Source: Irpex lacteus (Eukaryota > Basidiomycota > Agaricomycetes > Polyporales > Irpicaceae). From it: 64,000 nucleotides of DNA. Every line of letters begins with the position of its first letter. Within the stretch, counting starts at the first letter, position 1. Positions 35,552 through 49,388 of the stretch are shown piece after piece. The stretch covers positions 1 through 64,000 of the forward strand of contig MQVO02000073.1 of assembly GCA_001986395.2 (NCBI GenBank), written 5' to 3'. The notes beneath the pieces are model-generated. The model was given only the letters and a program-made list of their open reading frames with translations. It did not search any database and had not been told where the DNA came from. The position numbers were made by a program, and so were the translations under genes.

Positions 35552-36282
35552 AGAGACAGTATCATGTAAAGAGGTGCGGAGAAGATGACCCTGGGTAAAT
35601 TTATCTTAGTTTTTGGGGCACAAGAGAGCAGCTTACAATGATGTCTCTGGAACAAAGCGCTGCTCCGGATCCAGATGGAGATCCTTGCTTCTAGAGCCGT
35701 TGTTCTGCTATACCTGCACACTTCGATGGCGTGTGTATCGGATAGTCACACTCCGAATAGAACAACGGTCAGGGACGACCTCGGAAATGAAGGCCTCACT
35801 GTGCTATCGATAAGAAGCATGCGACCTGTTGCATGCAAAAACTCCGGGTAGCTGTAGAGAATCTACCCTCAAGTGTAAGCAAAACACCATTGTGCCTGAA
35901 ATACGTAACACACCGATGAAAGCAGACCCACACTAGCCCCCACTGAATTCTCCCACGATGCGGATGCATTCCAGAACTTTGAACGTTTTGGCCTAAGATA
36001 GACAAGTGTCAAAGCTGCTTATTACGTGCAATATGCCTGCACGTGTATTGTTATCGATGTATCTCATAAGGATGGGTCAAAGTTACTCACTATGTTCGGT
36101 ACTTGATCGATATCATCCATTCCATGTCGCTTTCATCGTCGCGACTACGATCATGGCCTGCACACGCATGTCGCCAAGAAGATGGCACATAGAACCCAAG
36201 AGCAGAATTCGCCGGTACAAATAATTGATTGAACTGAAATTGGGGTACACTAAAAATATCGAGGTTACGAGTAAACCAATAA
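35552..36282. other. intergenic
   Basis: Between families P and Q. No recognisable coding sequence. Confidence 0.35.
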
Positions 36283-38616
36283 TCAAAGCCTGACAAGGTT
36301 CGCCTCCCGGATCAGCGCTATGGTTTCTCTGTTGACACGACGCATGTCGGAGGCGACCTCGGACGGAAGTAATGTGGATGTCGTGAACATGTTTGGGCAG
36401 AGAAGTGCGCCTAAGGCCATGCTGCGGATGGTCTCGCTGCAAGTGTCTGTCTCAAGCTGCAGAACGGCCTGGTGCAACGCTTCCCGCTCCTGTCGGGCTA
36501 GTCCGTCTTGCATAGCCTCATACCGATTGTTCAGTCGTTCTGCTCTCTGGGCAAGAATGGTGCGATGGCGCAGAGAGTGTTCCAGCCCAATCAAATGGAG
36601 TCGGTGCTGGGAGCCCGAGCGATCCAGCGGACGAGCCATACCTTCCATAAGGCGAAGCTGCGTGCGAGCAATGCCATCCAGTTCACAGAGTACTCGCTAT
36701 ATTTAGTATGGCGATGTTAGAGCAGATTGTTGACATCAAGCGAATTAAGCTCACCTCATAGGCCGATGGGGTAGGCCCTGGAACCTCGGAAGCCTCTGGA
36801 TTTGTTTCGTAAGAGCCGCTGTCGGATTCTTCAGGGGTTGCGAATGGGATCTCGGGAGAGGGTGAACGGGAAGAGCCCTGGTCACTGTCGCCGTTGCGAT
36901 CCGCACCCTGCTGCTCGAGAGAGGATGAACGGGAAGAGCCCTGGTCACTGTCGCCGTTGCGATCCGCTCCCTGCTGCTCGGGAGAGGGTGAACGGGAAGA
37001 GCCCTGGTCACTGTCGCCATTGCGATCCGCTCCCTGCTGCTCGGGAGAGGGTGAACGGGAAGAGCTCTGATCGCCGTCGCCGTTGTGATCTGGCCCCTGC
37101 TGCTGCTGGGAGGATAGATTGAGGACGGTTTCCTGAGGCAGTGTGAGCTGAAGTAAGAGCCGAAAGCAAGGGTGACATACGTTTGGAATCACTTGCTCGC
37201 TGACTTGATCGACTCCGGAGATGTTCCCCAGCAAAAACACGTCAGCAAATTCGGGAAGCCCGAAGCCAGTTGTTGCATCCGCACGGATGGTAACATTACT
37301 CTCGCTGTTGCCGATCGACGATTTCTATGCTCATCGTGTCAACGGATTGAAGCGTGGATCGATCTGGAATAAGACTCACAGTAATTTGAAAGGGATGGAG
37401 TTCGCCATCGGAAGATAGAGGCCTTTGGCTGGCCGTCGCCTCCATGAGAGGCTATCGGGCATTAGCCAGCGAGTAATGCGATGGGAGGGATTACTTACGG
37501 CAGTCTGATAAATCTCGTCGACGGTGGTGCTGCCGTCAGCAGCAGTAAGCTGACATGTAATAGTTGAAGTCAATGGTACGTTGGAAAGAAGGGTTGGGAT
37601 AGCTTACTGCCGCAGATATGTGACCACGAGACGCGCCCATATTTCCAGTGGCAGGAACCAACTACCGTCGAATTGCTTCAGTCAGATGATGAACGATCAA
37701 ACGAGGGACATACCGTTGCAGAGCTTGCCATCGACGCTACTGCTGTATTCACTCTAGGCAGATCGACGGGAGCTGGGGTAGTCAACTGACAGATCGTCGT
37801 TCAATTCAAGCCAACACAAGGTATATCAGAGGAAACTCGCCATGATTGGGCCTTGAGCATCCACGTTATTATCCCCTTCATTCAGTGACACCGAGGGACT
37901 AGCTGGAGGAGCAACACTCTCTCGATGCCCGTCACCCCTTTCGAAGTCATCGGACGCAGGGAGAGACTCCGTGCTATCGATGATCATACTGAGCTCAGGA
38001 GTACCGACGACAGCACGGGCATTGGCGGTCGCGCCATCATCGGTGAGGTAGGAGAGGACACTTGCTTCGTCTGCACGTGACTCGTCTTCGTCGGAGTGCT
38101 TAGCCTCGCCATCATCGCCTTGTAAGCTTTCTCCGTCCATGATGACATCGCTAGTATAAAAGTCCGTGTTGGTATTTTCCTAAGAAAAGGCGTTACAGCG
38201 AATGTATAGTCGATGACACTGACTCATACACTCACTACATTGTTCAGGGTATCCGCACCGGGGTATTCTAGCTCGAAAGCACTCTCAGGGATAAACGGGT
38301 CAAGTTCCACAGATGAGGTCTAAAAGAAAGCTAGTAAGCACTTGAGCATACCGACTAAGGTCAACGGACCACGAACCAGAGGATTGTTGCTGCTCGAAGC
38401 GACAGCCTGAGGACCACGCGAACTCCTCCTTGGCACGAAACGGCTTTTCATGCGTGATATAAGGCTGGGACGAGGGGGTCGAGGATCACGGTCCTGGCTT
38501 CTCTTCCGAGTACGACGTGGTCGCTTGGCTGGCGCCGGACTTGGTGAGGAGGAATGGTGCCGTTTAGGAGGTGAAGAGCCCTCCGTGATGGAACGAGAAC
38601 GAGTGGTCACAGGCAT
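36283..38616 (-). CDS. uncharacterised multi-exon protein Q with 21-residue repeats
   Basis: About ten exons on the minus strand, starting at ATG 38616 (MPVTTRSRSITEGSSPPKRH), 63 bp downstream of a TATATAT box (38679-38685). The N-terminus is Ser/Pro/Arg rich with nuclear-localisation-like clusters (KRPRRTRKR). A long acidic, Ser-rich exon follows (37826-38150). The exon at about 36755-37135 encodes four copies of a 21-residue repeat (EQQGADRNGDSDQGSSRSPS plus P). The final exon (ending at 36283) is predicted helical and Leu/Arg/Glu rich (IARTQLRLMEGMARPLDRSG...). Probably a nuclear, mostly disordered protein. No family recognised; short internal exons are uncertain. Confidence 0.55.
36850..37100. 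repeat. 63-bp coding minisatellite, about four units
   Basis: Units of 63 bp (21 codons) differ by a few substitutions and stay in frame within gene Q. Each contains GGTGAACGGGAAGAGC and GTCACTGTCGCC. Confidence 0.9.
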
Positions 38617-39443
38617 TTGGGTTCGCGCAATCAAAAGGCCTTTGTCCAACGCTTGGCTGGAACAGAGTGCGAAGGGAAATATATACTCTTTCGTAAAAAC
38701 CGAGTGCTGTGACAAAAAAAGGTCAGGCAGACGTATAGGTCACATCCCCACTAGGTTCGAAGCCCGACTGCATGTTGTCTGCAACGTGCATAACAGCCAT
38801 GTTCAGCGAGGACGAGAGCGACGACAACCCTGCAGGAACGTCAACGTCGCATGCGAGACCACAACGTTGAAGTAGTGATAACTATAGCCGCCAGTAACTC
38901 TGGATGACTTCCCGTAACGTATAACGCACGTGGTTATCCATTACATTCTAAGTCCGACGCACGTATTTTGTGAAGCCGAGGGCGGTCTCTAAGCTCGTAT
39001 TCGCATATTTGGCCTCTACCGTACATCATATCCAATTGAAATGGTATCCTGACTACAGAATAAAGCTTTTACAGAGAAGGACGAAGGCTACACGCAGAAT
39101 GCAAACGGATATAAGACTCCGACTACTAAGCGTGTGCCGAGGGTGCCGATTACGGGCGGCTGTTAATTCAAGCCAACGGCAATCGCCGGTGGGACTCGGA
39201 GTCCTCTGAGGCGCTCATGAGATTATTCGACGACGCCAGCTTGGAGCACAAATAATAGGTACAATGTTCTTATTTCTTTCAATAAAACCACCAGTTCCTC
39301 GACTTTACAATGTGTATCTGCACGTGAGCATTCTACTTTCTTTATGTCAGGTGAGTGAGCCACCCAGACTGTACATCGTCCTTCCAGTCATGCTCGTTGG
39401 CCTTCAAAGGAAACCGACCCCCCATAAGCCTCGTCACCACGCA
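38617..39443. other. divergent intergenic region of Q and R copy 1
   Basis: Holds the TATATAT box for Q at 38679-38685 (minus strand). No gene seen. A pyrimidine-rich stretch near 39260-39350 precedes the R start. Confidence 0.4.
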
Positions 39444-42129
39444 ATGCAGAGAAACGACCGCGACAACACCAAGGCCAGCATCATTCGACGGGTGCGGTCA
39501 GCCTTGATTCCTTCCTTGAATTCGGGCCCACCGCGTACAGCGCTCATCTTCTCAGAAGGTACGGACATTGCCTCGAACCAATGTTTCCTAACTTCTAATG
39601 CGACTGTGCCACTTGTAGCTTCCGCCAACAAACCCGGAGATCAATCTATTGAGGCGACCGGTGAGTGATATAGCTCACTCGAAGGAATCCCATTGATGAC
39701 TATTTACCGTTTTCGTAGCGGACGTGGGTGTTCAAGGTGCCATGGACAGAGAACAAGCGAATTACTTTCGTACGCCGCAAGCATCATATTCACCCTATGT
39801 CTTTAGCTGATGGTTTCCGTCACCACAGAAAGTTCCTCTGCTGTAACGGAGTCTGTAGAGTCTCGCCACTCAGTCGGACGCGCTAGAGAAGCATCAGCTC
39901 TCTCTCTCGGTGTCGGAGCTACGAGTGGGAATGAGCAGGCCGCTCATTATCGCGCGGAGCGACAGCAGCTCTTTGATGCTCAACGTCAGGTGAGTCTATC
40001 CTGTCAATTATAGTTGACGACGCTTAGCCTCTTTCAGGGCAAATCTTTGTTCATCGAGGGAGGAGACGGTGGTTATGAGAGCGAGCAAACTCCTACTCCT
40101 ACGCGCACGGGCAGTATTGTGCAAGGCACGGATATGCGGTATAGCCTTGAAGTCGCCTCCGGCGACGGCGAAAGTACTGTGAGTATTCTCGCCCTACCGA
40201 CACAATTACGTCAATTATTAAACGCAATATTTAGCTCCGACCGGATTCTCAGTCATATAATGGTCAAGGCCTCGTTCAAGGACAGGAGCAACCTGTTATG
40301 CAGCCCTTATACAACGATGGGACTCCTGGTGATGTACAGGAGGGATGGCCTCATGCTAATGGTGCCAGGCCAGATGATGTACCGATGTCTGTGCCCCCGG
40401 ATGGCACGGAAGTGCCTGGTGCCCCTACTAATCATGCCGAAGACTTTTATCCGCGTGCACAGAGCCATCATCAGGCAAGTGCTCTTCTATGTTTTGGTCG
40501 GGTCACTCATGTAATTGCGCGCAGGTCATTCCTACATCCGAGCATAGCGGTGGAGATGACGAGGTACACTGCAATACTACATATGCTCCCCACATCCCTC
40601 GTAACTGACTTTACCATATTATATGACAGTGGAGATCAAATCCTTTCATACAACACGAGGACGTCGATATGCCCGCGCAAACATCTCCCCCTTCAAAGCA
40701 CACAGCCCTACCAACGCCCGTGGATCCTCATTGCACACCGAATCCATGCAGCACAGTATTTCATCTCACGGTTCGATGGGGAACCTGGTAGGTTATCTCC
40801 GTTTAAGCTTGTTTGCATACCCTGACTGTGCTGTTTAGGAGAGCAGTCTCGCTGCTCTCGTGGAAGGGCCTCAAGCGGAAATGGCTGCATCGAAGGGGGA
40901 CCTTGGCCGGTTTTTTGAATACTTCCGCCGTATGGTGCCTTTCTTAGAGCCACTGCTCGAGGCTCAGGCTGCTGCCCCCGCTGTTACTCAACCGGAACCC
41001 CCTACCGAAAGAAATCCGAGACCACCAACGGTGATGATAAACCGCCGTTCCCGCGTCGACCCGCCACGCGATCCTGTGCCATACTCAGCATCATCGGCGT
41101 CTGCCATTCATCCCACTCGAAACGTGCAGTTGCCAAAGAAATACAAGCCCTTATATCGTTTATCGCAGAGGGAGTATCGTGATCCCAACACTGTAAGCCT
41201 CCAGGTGAGCCATCGTATTAATTGATAGCTATCTTCTTTGACTAAGATAGTTTTAGGCCCACGTTCGTTCTGCCGCTCTCGAATTCCTAAGACGGGACTC
41301 ACGCACAGATGGCTTCCCTGATGGACCGACTCCTACTGACAAGGCGGCGGCCAAGCGAGGTCTTGTAGGCCCAGACCCTCTCAATCCTTGTCTTGATGTC
41401 AGTGGCAGTGGAATGCGCTCACCTTGGAACAAACAAATCGCGGTGATGTTCAGCCATTACTATATCTCCCTTGCCGATGCTTTGACGACCGATCGGCGTG
41501 TAGTTGAGGAGGTGTTTCTATCACATATCCCCGCCCTGTGCAAGCAGAATCAGAAGATGAGTTCCGATGCTAGCGGCAGCGGCACGAACCCAAGTGTAGT
41601 GGATAATCGTAGGCGAGGCAGACGGCGTGAGGTACGTTGTTGTCATGAACAACTTTCTGAAAGGATATCTGATACATCGTTGATTTAGCTTGGTAATCAG
41701 CGGTGGCAGCTCTGCGTCGAGGTACCATCACTTAAGCCTGTCAGTGGATGGGTCAATCGTATAGGGACAGACGGCAACAGCGAAGACGAATCCGAGGGAG
41801 AAGGCATCATGAAACTTTTCCGAATTAAACCTCTCGACTGGCGTTCTGACGACTTGAAGACTATCCTGAGGTGCGCGGACATTGTCCGCGTATCTAAACG
41901 GTTCATCCTGGACGGCAATGAATACAAGACGACACCCGGCAAATGGCCACGTCATCGTGTGGACCCAGCGGATCACAAGAAAGACGTTAACGTCCAGGGA
42001 GTCCCAGGGCTCCCACGGAACTTTTACGACAAAGAATGGCTGGACATGCGGAGCGACTGGGAATTAGCACGGCTTGAGATCCTTGAGACCGAAGTCGACC
42101 TCAGCGTCCCCCCTGACATTCAAAGGTGA
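39444..42129 (+). CDS. uncharacterised family R, copy 1
   Basis: Multi-exon plus-strand gene from ATG 39444 (MQRNDRDNTKASIIRRVRSA). Early exons (39444-39558, 39619-39660, 39719 onward) encode a disordered Ser/Thr/Gln-rich N-terminus. The folded part starts around 40850 (LVEGPQAEMAASKGDLGRFF). It includes GMRSPWNKQIAVMFSHYYIS, then MKLFRIKPLDWRSDDLKTIL, and ends VPGL PRNFYDKEWLDMRSDW ... EVDLSVPPDIQR with TGA at 42127-42129. The gene at 54754-57952 shares these blocks ([50 protein letters not shown]). Function unknown. Its place beside a Tnp2 gene in both clusters suggests, without proving, that it is a companion ORF of a large transposon. Confidence 0.65.
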
Positions 42130-42816
42130 GAATGCATTGACGAGAAATATTCGTTTTTTTGCTGACCGTCTTGCGTTAGTATCGTCGATAGATTCGGTCA
42201 CATTACGTCCAGAAAGGACAGGCCCTTGCCACCTGGTTCGGATCGCCCAAGGGCAAATCGAGCCCGATAGATTAACCCGTTCTATCACAGGATTTTCCCT
42301 CTAACAATCTGGGTAGATATCATGCCGCAGGCCGGCGTGCACTAAGGACTGTGTTGTCCGAACAATCACCCGGCGCATTCGATATATTTGTATTGGCTCT
42401 GTTTGTGTATCTGTTTGTTGATGTAATCCTTGAACTTCCATGTCAGGACGATATTCTAGAATGAGAGTGGTAAATAATATTGCTACTTACTTTTGACGGA
42501 ACCTGAATAGGGAAGGGATCGTGCCACACGCTTGCCTCGGACAGGGATCCTCACCAGATGGATCAGGGACCCATGGCTCGGGCCATACCTACTGTACGTA
42601 TACCTACTTCGATTGTCACAATACATCAGCACATCCAAATCCAACGTAGAGTGTCCGATTATACACGATAAGAAACCCTGTTCTCTCGTGATGGAACTCA
42701 ACAACTAAGCAAGCACGCCCTCAGCAGTACATAAGTCAAGGAGAATCCTACGACCCGATAAGTACTCTGTCCCACAACCAGTGTTCCATAACGCTCATCG
42801 TTCCTCTACCTCTCAA
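42130..42816. other. intergenic
   Basis: 3' end of R copy 1 and promoter of the BTB-like gene. No coding sequence recognised. Confidence 0.4.
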
Positions 42817-43923
42817 ATGGCGACCTCTACTGATGCTACGCACTATGTGCGTTCTGCATTGTACTATAGTCCCAACTGCGATCTCATTTTGCAAGTGAGT
42901 ATGCTCGGATATCGAATCAAATTCTTGTCTTAACGTATTTACATACAGGCCGGAGACGCGGACGTTCTTTACGGTGTGTTGGAGATCGACATCTGTCGAG
43001 AATCTCCCATACTGCGTGACAAACTGGCGGCTGGTAGACGGATCGCTGCGTCACTCGGAAAGAGCGATGCGAATCCTCTCAAGCTCGAAGTAGAGAAGGA
43101 CGATCTCGAGGCCTTACTAGGCTTCCGCGCTGGTAGACCGTACGTTTTTTCTCGTCTGTTGCGTGGATAACCAATGTTCTGACTGTGACATAATATTAGT
43201 GAGGTGTGCGATGACTTTCTCATGCTCAGTCGAGCTCTTCAGTTAGCCACCTACTACCTAATGGTTCCCACTCGCCGACAAGCCATTTCCGCCATGACCG
43301 CGCATCACTCCTTCTGCAGAGACCCACCAGTCATGCTGCGTATGGGCCAGCTGGCTGGCGTTAAGCGATGGTTCCGCCGGGCTTACGCTACCATCGTTAG
43401 CATGCCGTTATCCGCCCTCTCTACCGAAGAGTGTAAAACTATAGGAGCGGAACTCCTGTACTACCTCATCCAGAGCAGGAAGTATATCGACATGGTCCAT
43501 CACCTTCAAGTGATTGGTGGACCTTCCTACCGGCAGTCCTCCGCTTGTACCGGGAGAACCTGCCAGCAAGGGTGGAGGGCCTTCTGGGGCCGCTTTATCT
43601 CTCCTATGCTTCTAGGTGACCACAAAATTTCCGGTGCTCTACTTCGCCAGCAGCTACGCCGCATACCAGTGGGTATCTGTGGCGCTTGTTACAGGCATAA
43701 CATCAATACTCTCTGTGATAGTGGCCAGCTGGACTTGACGGACAACTTAGCGGATCATGAGGCCTCCAACGCGTGTAGTATTGTCTTGGGTCAAAAGAGG
43801 GGAGCTGGGTTGGGTGAGGACGAGACTGAAGACAGCGACGATAGCGATGAAGGGGGGAGTGCCCACGGAGTCCCGGCGGACAGTGACACAGAGGATGGTG
43901 AAGTTCATACCAGTGACGAGTGA
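42817..43923 (+). CDS. BTB/POZ-like domain protein
   Basis: Three exons (42817-42894, 42949-43139, 43200-43923) give exactly 331 codons. The N-terminus (TDATHYVRSALYYSPNCDLILQ, then DADVLYGVLEIDICRESPIL) follows the pattern of Agaricomycete BTB proteins, in which a strand pair naming the domain's stored form precedes S-P-V/I-L-R/F. A helical C-terminal half follows (QLATYYLMVPTRRQAISAMT). The last 50 residues are strongly acidic (DETEDSDDSDEGG). BTB domains mediate dimerisation and act as Cullin-3 substrate adaptors; basidiomycetes have many such genes. Assignment rests on layout and spacing rather than on a strict signature, so it is moderate. Confidence 0.55.
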
Positions 43924-45218
43924 TATAGTAACCAGTGATTTTGTTTGTATTACAATAACTGTCGTTTATGAATCCCGAATGTGCGTTTCGAGCAGAGAAA
44001 GTCTAGACGCCTAACATCACGCTCGCGAAAGCATCACGCTGTAACAAACGTGTGACAGAAAGAATCGTCACGGGACAACCGGCGCTGCTTACGACCGCGG
44101 CCGGGCAAATGCGACAAATGAGAAGTGCTTACTCCGGCCACTGGCAGCCTGCTCTGTCAAGCGAACTCTTGTATACACGTGAGTCTCGAGTGTCTATCAT
44201 ACGGTCTTTCGCTCATTATGTATGCATATTTTAACAGTGACTATGTACATCTTTTAGACAAATTAGGGCACTGGTTGACGGCTACTATTGATAGATTTCA
44301 GACGGACAACCAAGGATTTACACCGTATGTCTGTATCATTCCGCTCGAGAAAAGGACATACCGTAAGGCATATATGGCTGACGGTAGAATAGGCGAGTAT
44401 CTCTGACAGGACTGTAATCAAATCTAACTTATCGCTGCGGTGTTCAGCTTAAGAACGTTCTCCACTGGGAGCCCGCGAGAAGGTTTGGGACATGGATCAT
44501 ATATCAAAGCACGGATAACGTGGCACGGTCTCGTTACTCCTGTACTATTATCTCACACTTACCTCGGGGCTCACAGACTAGATACCCTTGGTCGTATCTA
44601 CTAGCAGTTACTCCAAGGTATCGCCCTGCGACCCTTTAGCGGACATAGGAGTAACCAGTCGAGTTTAGCCGCAGTGAGTTCGATCTGTTTCAAGTCGTGC
44701 CAACGGTAGAAGTAATCCCTATCCGAGAAAGGCAGACAAACGCGATGCGATGCAGTCAATCAGAGGAGGACAACAGCCTTCTACTGCGGTATGAATGAAC
44801 TGGTGGTATATATACGGTGCTTTTGGATATGCTCAGTGCAGACCGCTTTGCGTATGTTTAAATATTTACCCTCCATGTGGCAATGCCTTGGGTATCAAGG
44901 GTCATAGTACAACTTCCCAGGTTGAAGAAATGTGGACGTCGAGTAGCCATTACCAGCTATTCCTGCGGCTGGCTCGTCCGGGTGCAGCTCATAATAATCA
45001 TCCAACCCATGATCTCTAAGACTCATGCGATTTCGCAGGTTGTAAAATCGTAAGTAACGATCTTGACGGCAGGCGATCGATATTATCACGAACACCGAGA
45101 CCCAATCTGAGTACAAGTAGAAGTATCAAGAGCTACAGCACAGTGCGTACCCAGTGGTTAACATACATAACCCGCGCCATAGCTTTCAGGTCTATATCGT
45201 ATTAGCTAAACCCCGTCG
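43924..45218. other. intergenic between the BTB-like gene and Tnp2 copy 1
   Basis: Convergent 3' ends. A 73-codon minus ORF (44895-45116; MYSDWVSVFVIISIACRQ...) has protein-like composition with a short hydrophobic stretch but no domain and no visible start context. It may be a relic. Confidence 0.35.
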
Positions 45219-48200
45219 TTATAACAGTGGCAGACTGATGCTTACCCTTTCCAACGGTAAAATGTGTAAGCAAGGCCGGTTTGAGAAGGTGAGTGGTGTG
45301 ACGGCTGAGTGGCACCGAACTTCGTCTAGACGAAGGACACGACGATGCGAAACTTTTTCTTCAAAGATACGCCCCGCTGCAAAGCTTCTATATCGCTGCC
45401 AGAGATGTTTGTTCCTTTTGGTGTTCGCTAGGGCGGTTAGTTCGTCGATAACCAAGAAAACCTGCGGTGTATTGCCTGGCCAGACAAAAATCGATTTGAT
45501 GCGCCCTGCATGCCAGCCATCAGTCTCTAAATCCCCCCAAACCACGTTGCTGTCGCCAACGTGGGTGCGACCGGCATGGGCTGAGTACTTGATGTTCCAT
45601 CGTTTCACTGAGCGCTGAAAAAGAACAGTCTGACGCGCATGGTTCCCCCCGCCGTTATCTGCGAACCATCGCTTGAGTAGGCTCCAGGTCTCTTTGTCCA
45701 GACTCTTTCGTTCGCGCATATTCGGGTACTGGACCTCATCCCCTTCGGCGGACCACAAGTCGTTAAGCGCTACGCCAACGTTATCAGGCCCAAACACGTT
45801 AAGGAAACGTGTCTGAAGATCCATGACCTCCGATGGCAGTTCAGACTGCATGAGAGCACGAAGATTCTGCATCATGCAGAACCGCTCGAACATCGTGGCC
45901 TCCATCTCACCTTGACTATCCAGTTAGCAACCGTGATGCAAACGTGAAGCCAGAGAGAGCTTCACCTGGTTTCCCATTGGTGTTGATTTGTTGGAGCATA
46001 TAATTGTATCGCTCGAAAGGGAAGCATCGCCACGCGTGAGTTGGGCCGAAATCGGCCAGAACCTTCGGGAGGTGGGCCGCTAGATGCTGGTTCGGCGTGA
46101 TGCGGCGATGAGGGAAAAGTGCACGTAGGTTAAGCAGATATCTTTCAATGCATTCACTGTATTCCTGAATAACCTTGTTGGTGAGGATTCTTCGGGTAGC
46201 GAGCTTAGTAGCGGTTACTAGATCAATATAGTTGTCTAGCAGCTGACAGTGTCGGGAGTTCTCGCCATGTTTGCTCCATATACGGCCCAAGGTATAAACG
46301 AGGCTCACGTTGCATAACGTTCTCCACTCGTCGGCCTTCAGCTTCCCTCTGGCAGCCTTTCCTACCCCGATCGGTGCTCTCCCAGCCCATGAGGGTAGCT
46401 GTGTCAGATGTATGTCATTCCACACCTCTTGAAGTGTCGTACGTCCTAGGACACCCGTCTTCTTCTTTGAGCCTCCGGGCGGACGTACTGTGTCCCCTAA
46501 GACCCTAGCGAGTTCGTCTCGCTGGTAAGATGCATATTCAGGACAATGGATAACATATACGGCGATTATATGTTCGAAGAACCCACCATCACTAAGAGCT
46601 TATGAAGAAGCTGATCCCGTGACATCCCCGAGTACGACTTGTCTCCGTTGGTACCTGTAGTCGACGACTCCATGCTGCCACCCGTATCCCCCTCCTCCTC
46701 CCCCATATCCGCATCTCCATCTCCAGTCTCATCCTCATCACCGTCCTCGTCCAGGTCGTCCAGGTCGTCCACCCATTCCTCATCGCTCTCGTAATCGCCT
46801 GCACCATCCTGCGAACCATGTGATCTACTGGAGCTCAACAATTGATCCCACGACTCTGCGAGTGGCACGAGCGCCGCCTTACGGATCCCCTTCTTCTTGG
46901 CATCCGTTGCCGATGCTGATTTCCATACAGAGCTGCCGGCCTGGTGCACCTCCGCCTCAGTAACGGGACCGGTAGGCGGCCGTCTCTTTTCTCTTGGATG
47001 AAGAGGCACACCCTTCAAGTCGACCAGCCCAGCAGAAGAACGCTAAGTATACGGAATCTCAGGTGGAGAGTAGACATTAGTTCCGTTATCACTCACGTAT
47101 TTTTTAATACCCTCTATCATTTGCTTCTTATTATCCCGCTCCACGATCAACAATTCTATGCAGATCTGTCGAAGGGCGTCGGCCTTGATTTTCTTGAGCT
47201 CAGATTCTGTACCGCCTCGGACGATCTCCCACGCCAACTCTACCATATCTTCGTCTGGGATAGCCTTCTGTACGAACCCGTCTCCGTCTGCTATAGTAAC
47301 AGACATACCCCATACAGCCCGGCAATGACGTTTATAGTTGCCTAGGTAGCATAGATGCATGGTATCTAGGACAACGTATCTGGTTGGGTCCCAATACGGC
47401 AAACGCAGGAGTTCCGTCCAGCGTATTCCGGTTCGGTAAAATAGTTCAGATCGCTCCGCTTCATCTGCATCCCTCCACGCTGTTGCATGTATTAGGTACT
47501 CCGAGCGTCCGCTGTATCCGGCTGGCCATGTCGAAGGAACTACATTGTTGATTTGTTGCAGCGGGAGGCGACAGAAATTGCAGAAACGAGTCGCAGAATG
47601 ACTGGCAAACCCCATAATCTGTCGTGCCGCTGGTAAATCACAGATGACAGGTACCAACGCACATCTGACAAGCCGACCAGCTGGATGGGAAGGAGTTCTC
47701 GAATAGTAGACACCACGGCTCCAAAAGACCAATAATTCGTCTACTAAGATCCGCAAGAAGTTGTTGATCTGAGTTAGAACCGGTTGCGCTGGCCCGGGAA
47801 TGAGCCCGACAAGGAAGATATTTTCCGGTCGATGTCGAAGATGCGGGGGGAGGTTTAAGCAGGCCATGTAAATGGCTTCAGTACTGATAATCCTACCGGC
47901 GTTTCGTCTGCCAAGGGGATTGAAGCCGTCCATATTTAGAGAAAATACGTATCGACCCTCTGACTTGTGTTTCGGTTTGACGAACAGGTTTCCATCGGGA
48001 GTCTTGAAGTTTCTTAGAACGTCGCCATCCCAGATATCGCGCATCTCTCCAGGACCAGCGCCCGTGTCATATACGTCACGGTCGAGTTGCCGCTCCATAC
48101 CAGGACGAGAGAGCATCTTTCCCAGCCACTCCTTCATGTCATGGTGAAGATAGCGTTTCGCAGCCGCCCCACGAAGTCTATTCGCGCCTCTGTTCGACGC

Positions 48201-49388
48201 AAAAAGTAATCTTCGACCGCAAGGATTGCCGTTGAGATTGGAGGCGCTGGTGCATACTTCGGGGCAGTCCTCTTTGACATAGCAAGCGTAGCACTTCGGA
48301 CAGCAGAGAAATTCTCGGACGCTGGGTCGTAGATTTAGTGAATCGAGTGCAGTATGAGCGTCTTGGATCATCGCCGACATAATGGGGGACGCCACGTTGG
48401 GACTAGCACCAGCGGCTCTGAGAATAGCGAAGGCGAACGAACGTATGCCGAGAAGTACCACAGAGCACTGCGCGAGTGAGACTCTGCACATAAGCAGCAT
48501 TATGGCGGCTATCGAATGCAGAGTGAAGGTTATGGGAAGAGTGAGGAACAATAGGGTGGTATATTTATCTGCGAGGCATAGTCAGCACACAGCATTCAGA
48601 TTTGGAATCCTTTTACCTGTATCTATAATCTCAACTCCACGAGTAATAGCAATGTCCCTCGTACGAGATCGTGAAATATCCTGCCGCATCCATTCCTCCT
48701 TTTTCACAGTTTCCAACCTATCCAACTCCTCTTGAATCACCTTTACCGCGTCCTTCCGCGCCTTTCTTACAACGCCTCGTGTGTCGGAGTCTACGCTATC
48801 AAGGTCCTCCAATGCGGATAGTAGCCATGCTTCGTAATGCAAGTAGGGCTTATTGACGGCCTGACCTGGATCCAGCGCATACCGTCCATCGTTGATGCCG
48901 GATGGTAGAGTATGTGGGGTGGCGGTGGTAGACGTTGTAGACATGGTCCTCGGGGGATTGAGGAAAGCAAGGTTGACTTCGCCGGTGATTTCTGCTGCCT
49001 TCTGTCTACACTCTTCTCGTATCGTCTGTATTTTGGAAAGAGCGGCTTGTATCAACGGCCTGGATAGTTCAGAACTATGTAAGATGAATCACGCCAGCTC
49101 TGTAGGCACATACTGTTCATTGGCCAAGGGATTTCCATCGATCGGTGTGGCAGATTGGTCTACTGGTATATCATCGTCGCGAGGAGGTGGTACAGAGCCT
49201 CCATGCCTTCGATGAAAGTTTGCCATTTGGCGTCCAACCAATCGGCCAGGAACGAGTCTCCCTAGTCGCGGGTCGAAAGCCATGTTATCTTGACGGCACT
49301 CATCACAAGTACATAGAACGAGGGCGATAGGTTTAGGGGCGACATGTCGTTGTCCAACCGGGTTTCCCCGCCGCAAATATGGACGCAT
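45219..49388 (-). CDS. Tnp2-type (CACTA-like) transposase, copy 1
   Basis: A full-length Tnp2/Transposase_21 protein, the transposase of plant En/Spm-type elements and common in Agaricomycetes. Start at 49388 with MRPYLRRGNPVGQRHVAPKP, then CTCDECRQ. Intron GTATGT...CCAG joins it to PLIQAALSKIQTIREECRQK. The catalytic region is in the long exon 48551-47043: FLCCPKCYACYVKEDCPEVC (zinc-finger-like cysteines), FSLNMDGFNPLGRRNAG, LPPHLRHRPENIFLVGLIPG, CNFCRLP, YWDPTRYVVLDTMHLCYLGN. A following exon is acidic. The exon 46425-45916 has LPSWAGRAP, TPNQHLAAHLPKVLADFGP, PFERYN and NTNGKPGE. The last exon ends CLHILPLERV. No frame break was found in the parts read, so this copy may be functional. Terminal repeats of the element were not located. 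Confidence 0.85.

Noticed and set aside
44895..45116. Extra exon of Tnp2 copy 1
   Set aside because: It lies downstream of the Tnp2 stop at 45219, and the second Tnp2 ends at the equivalent place.
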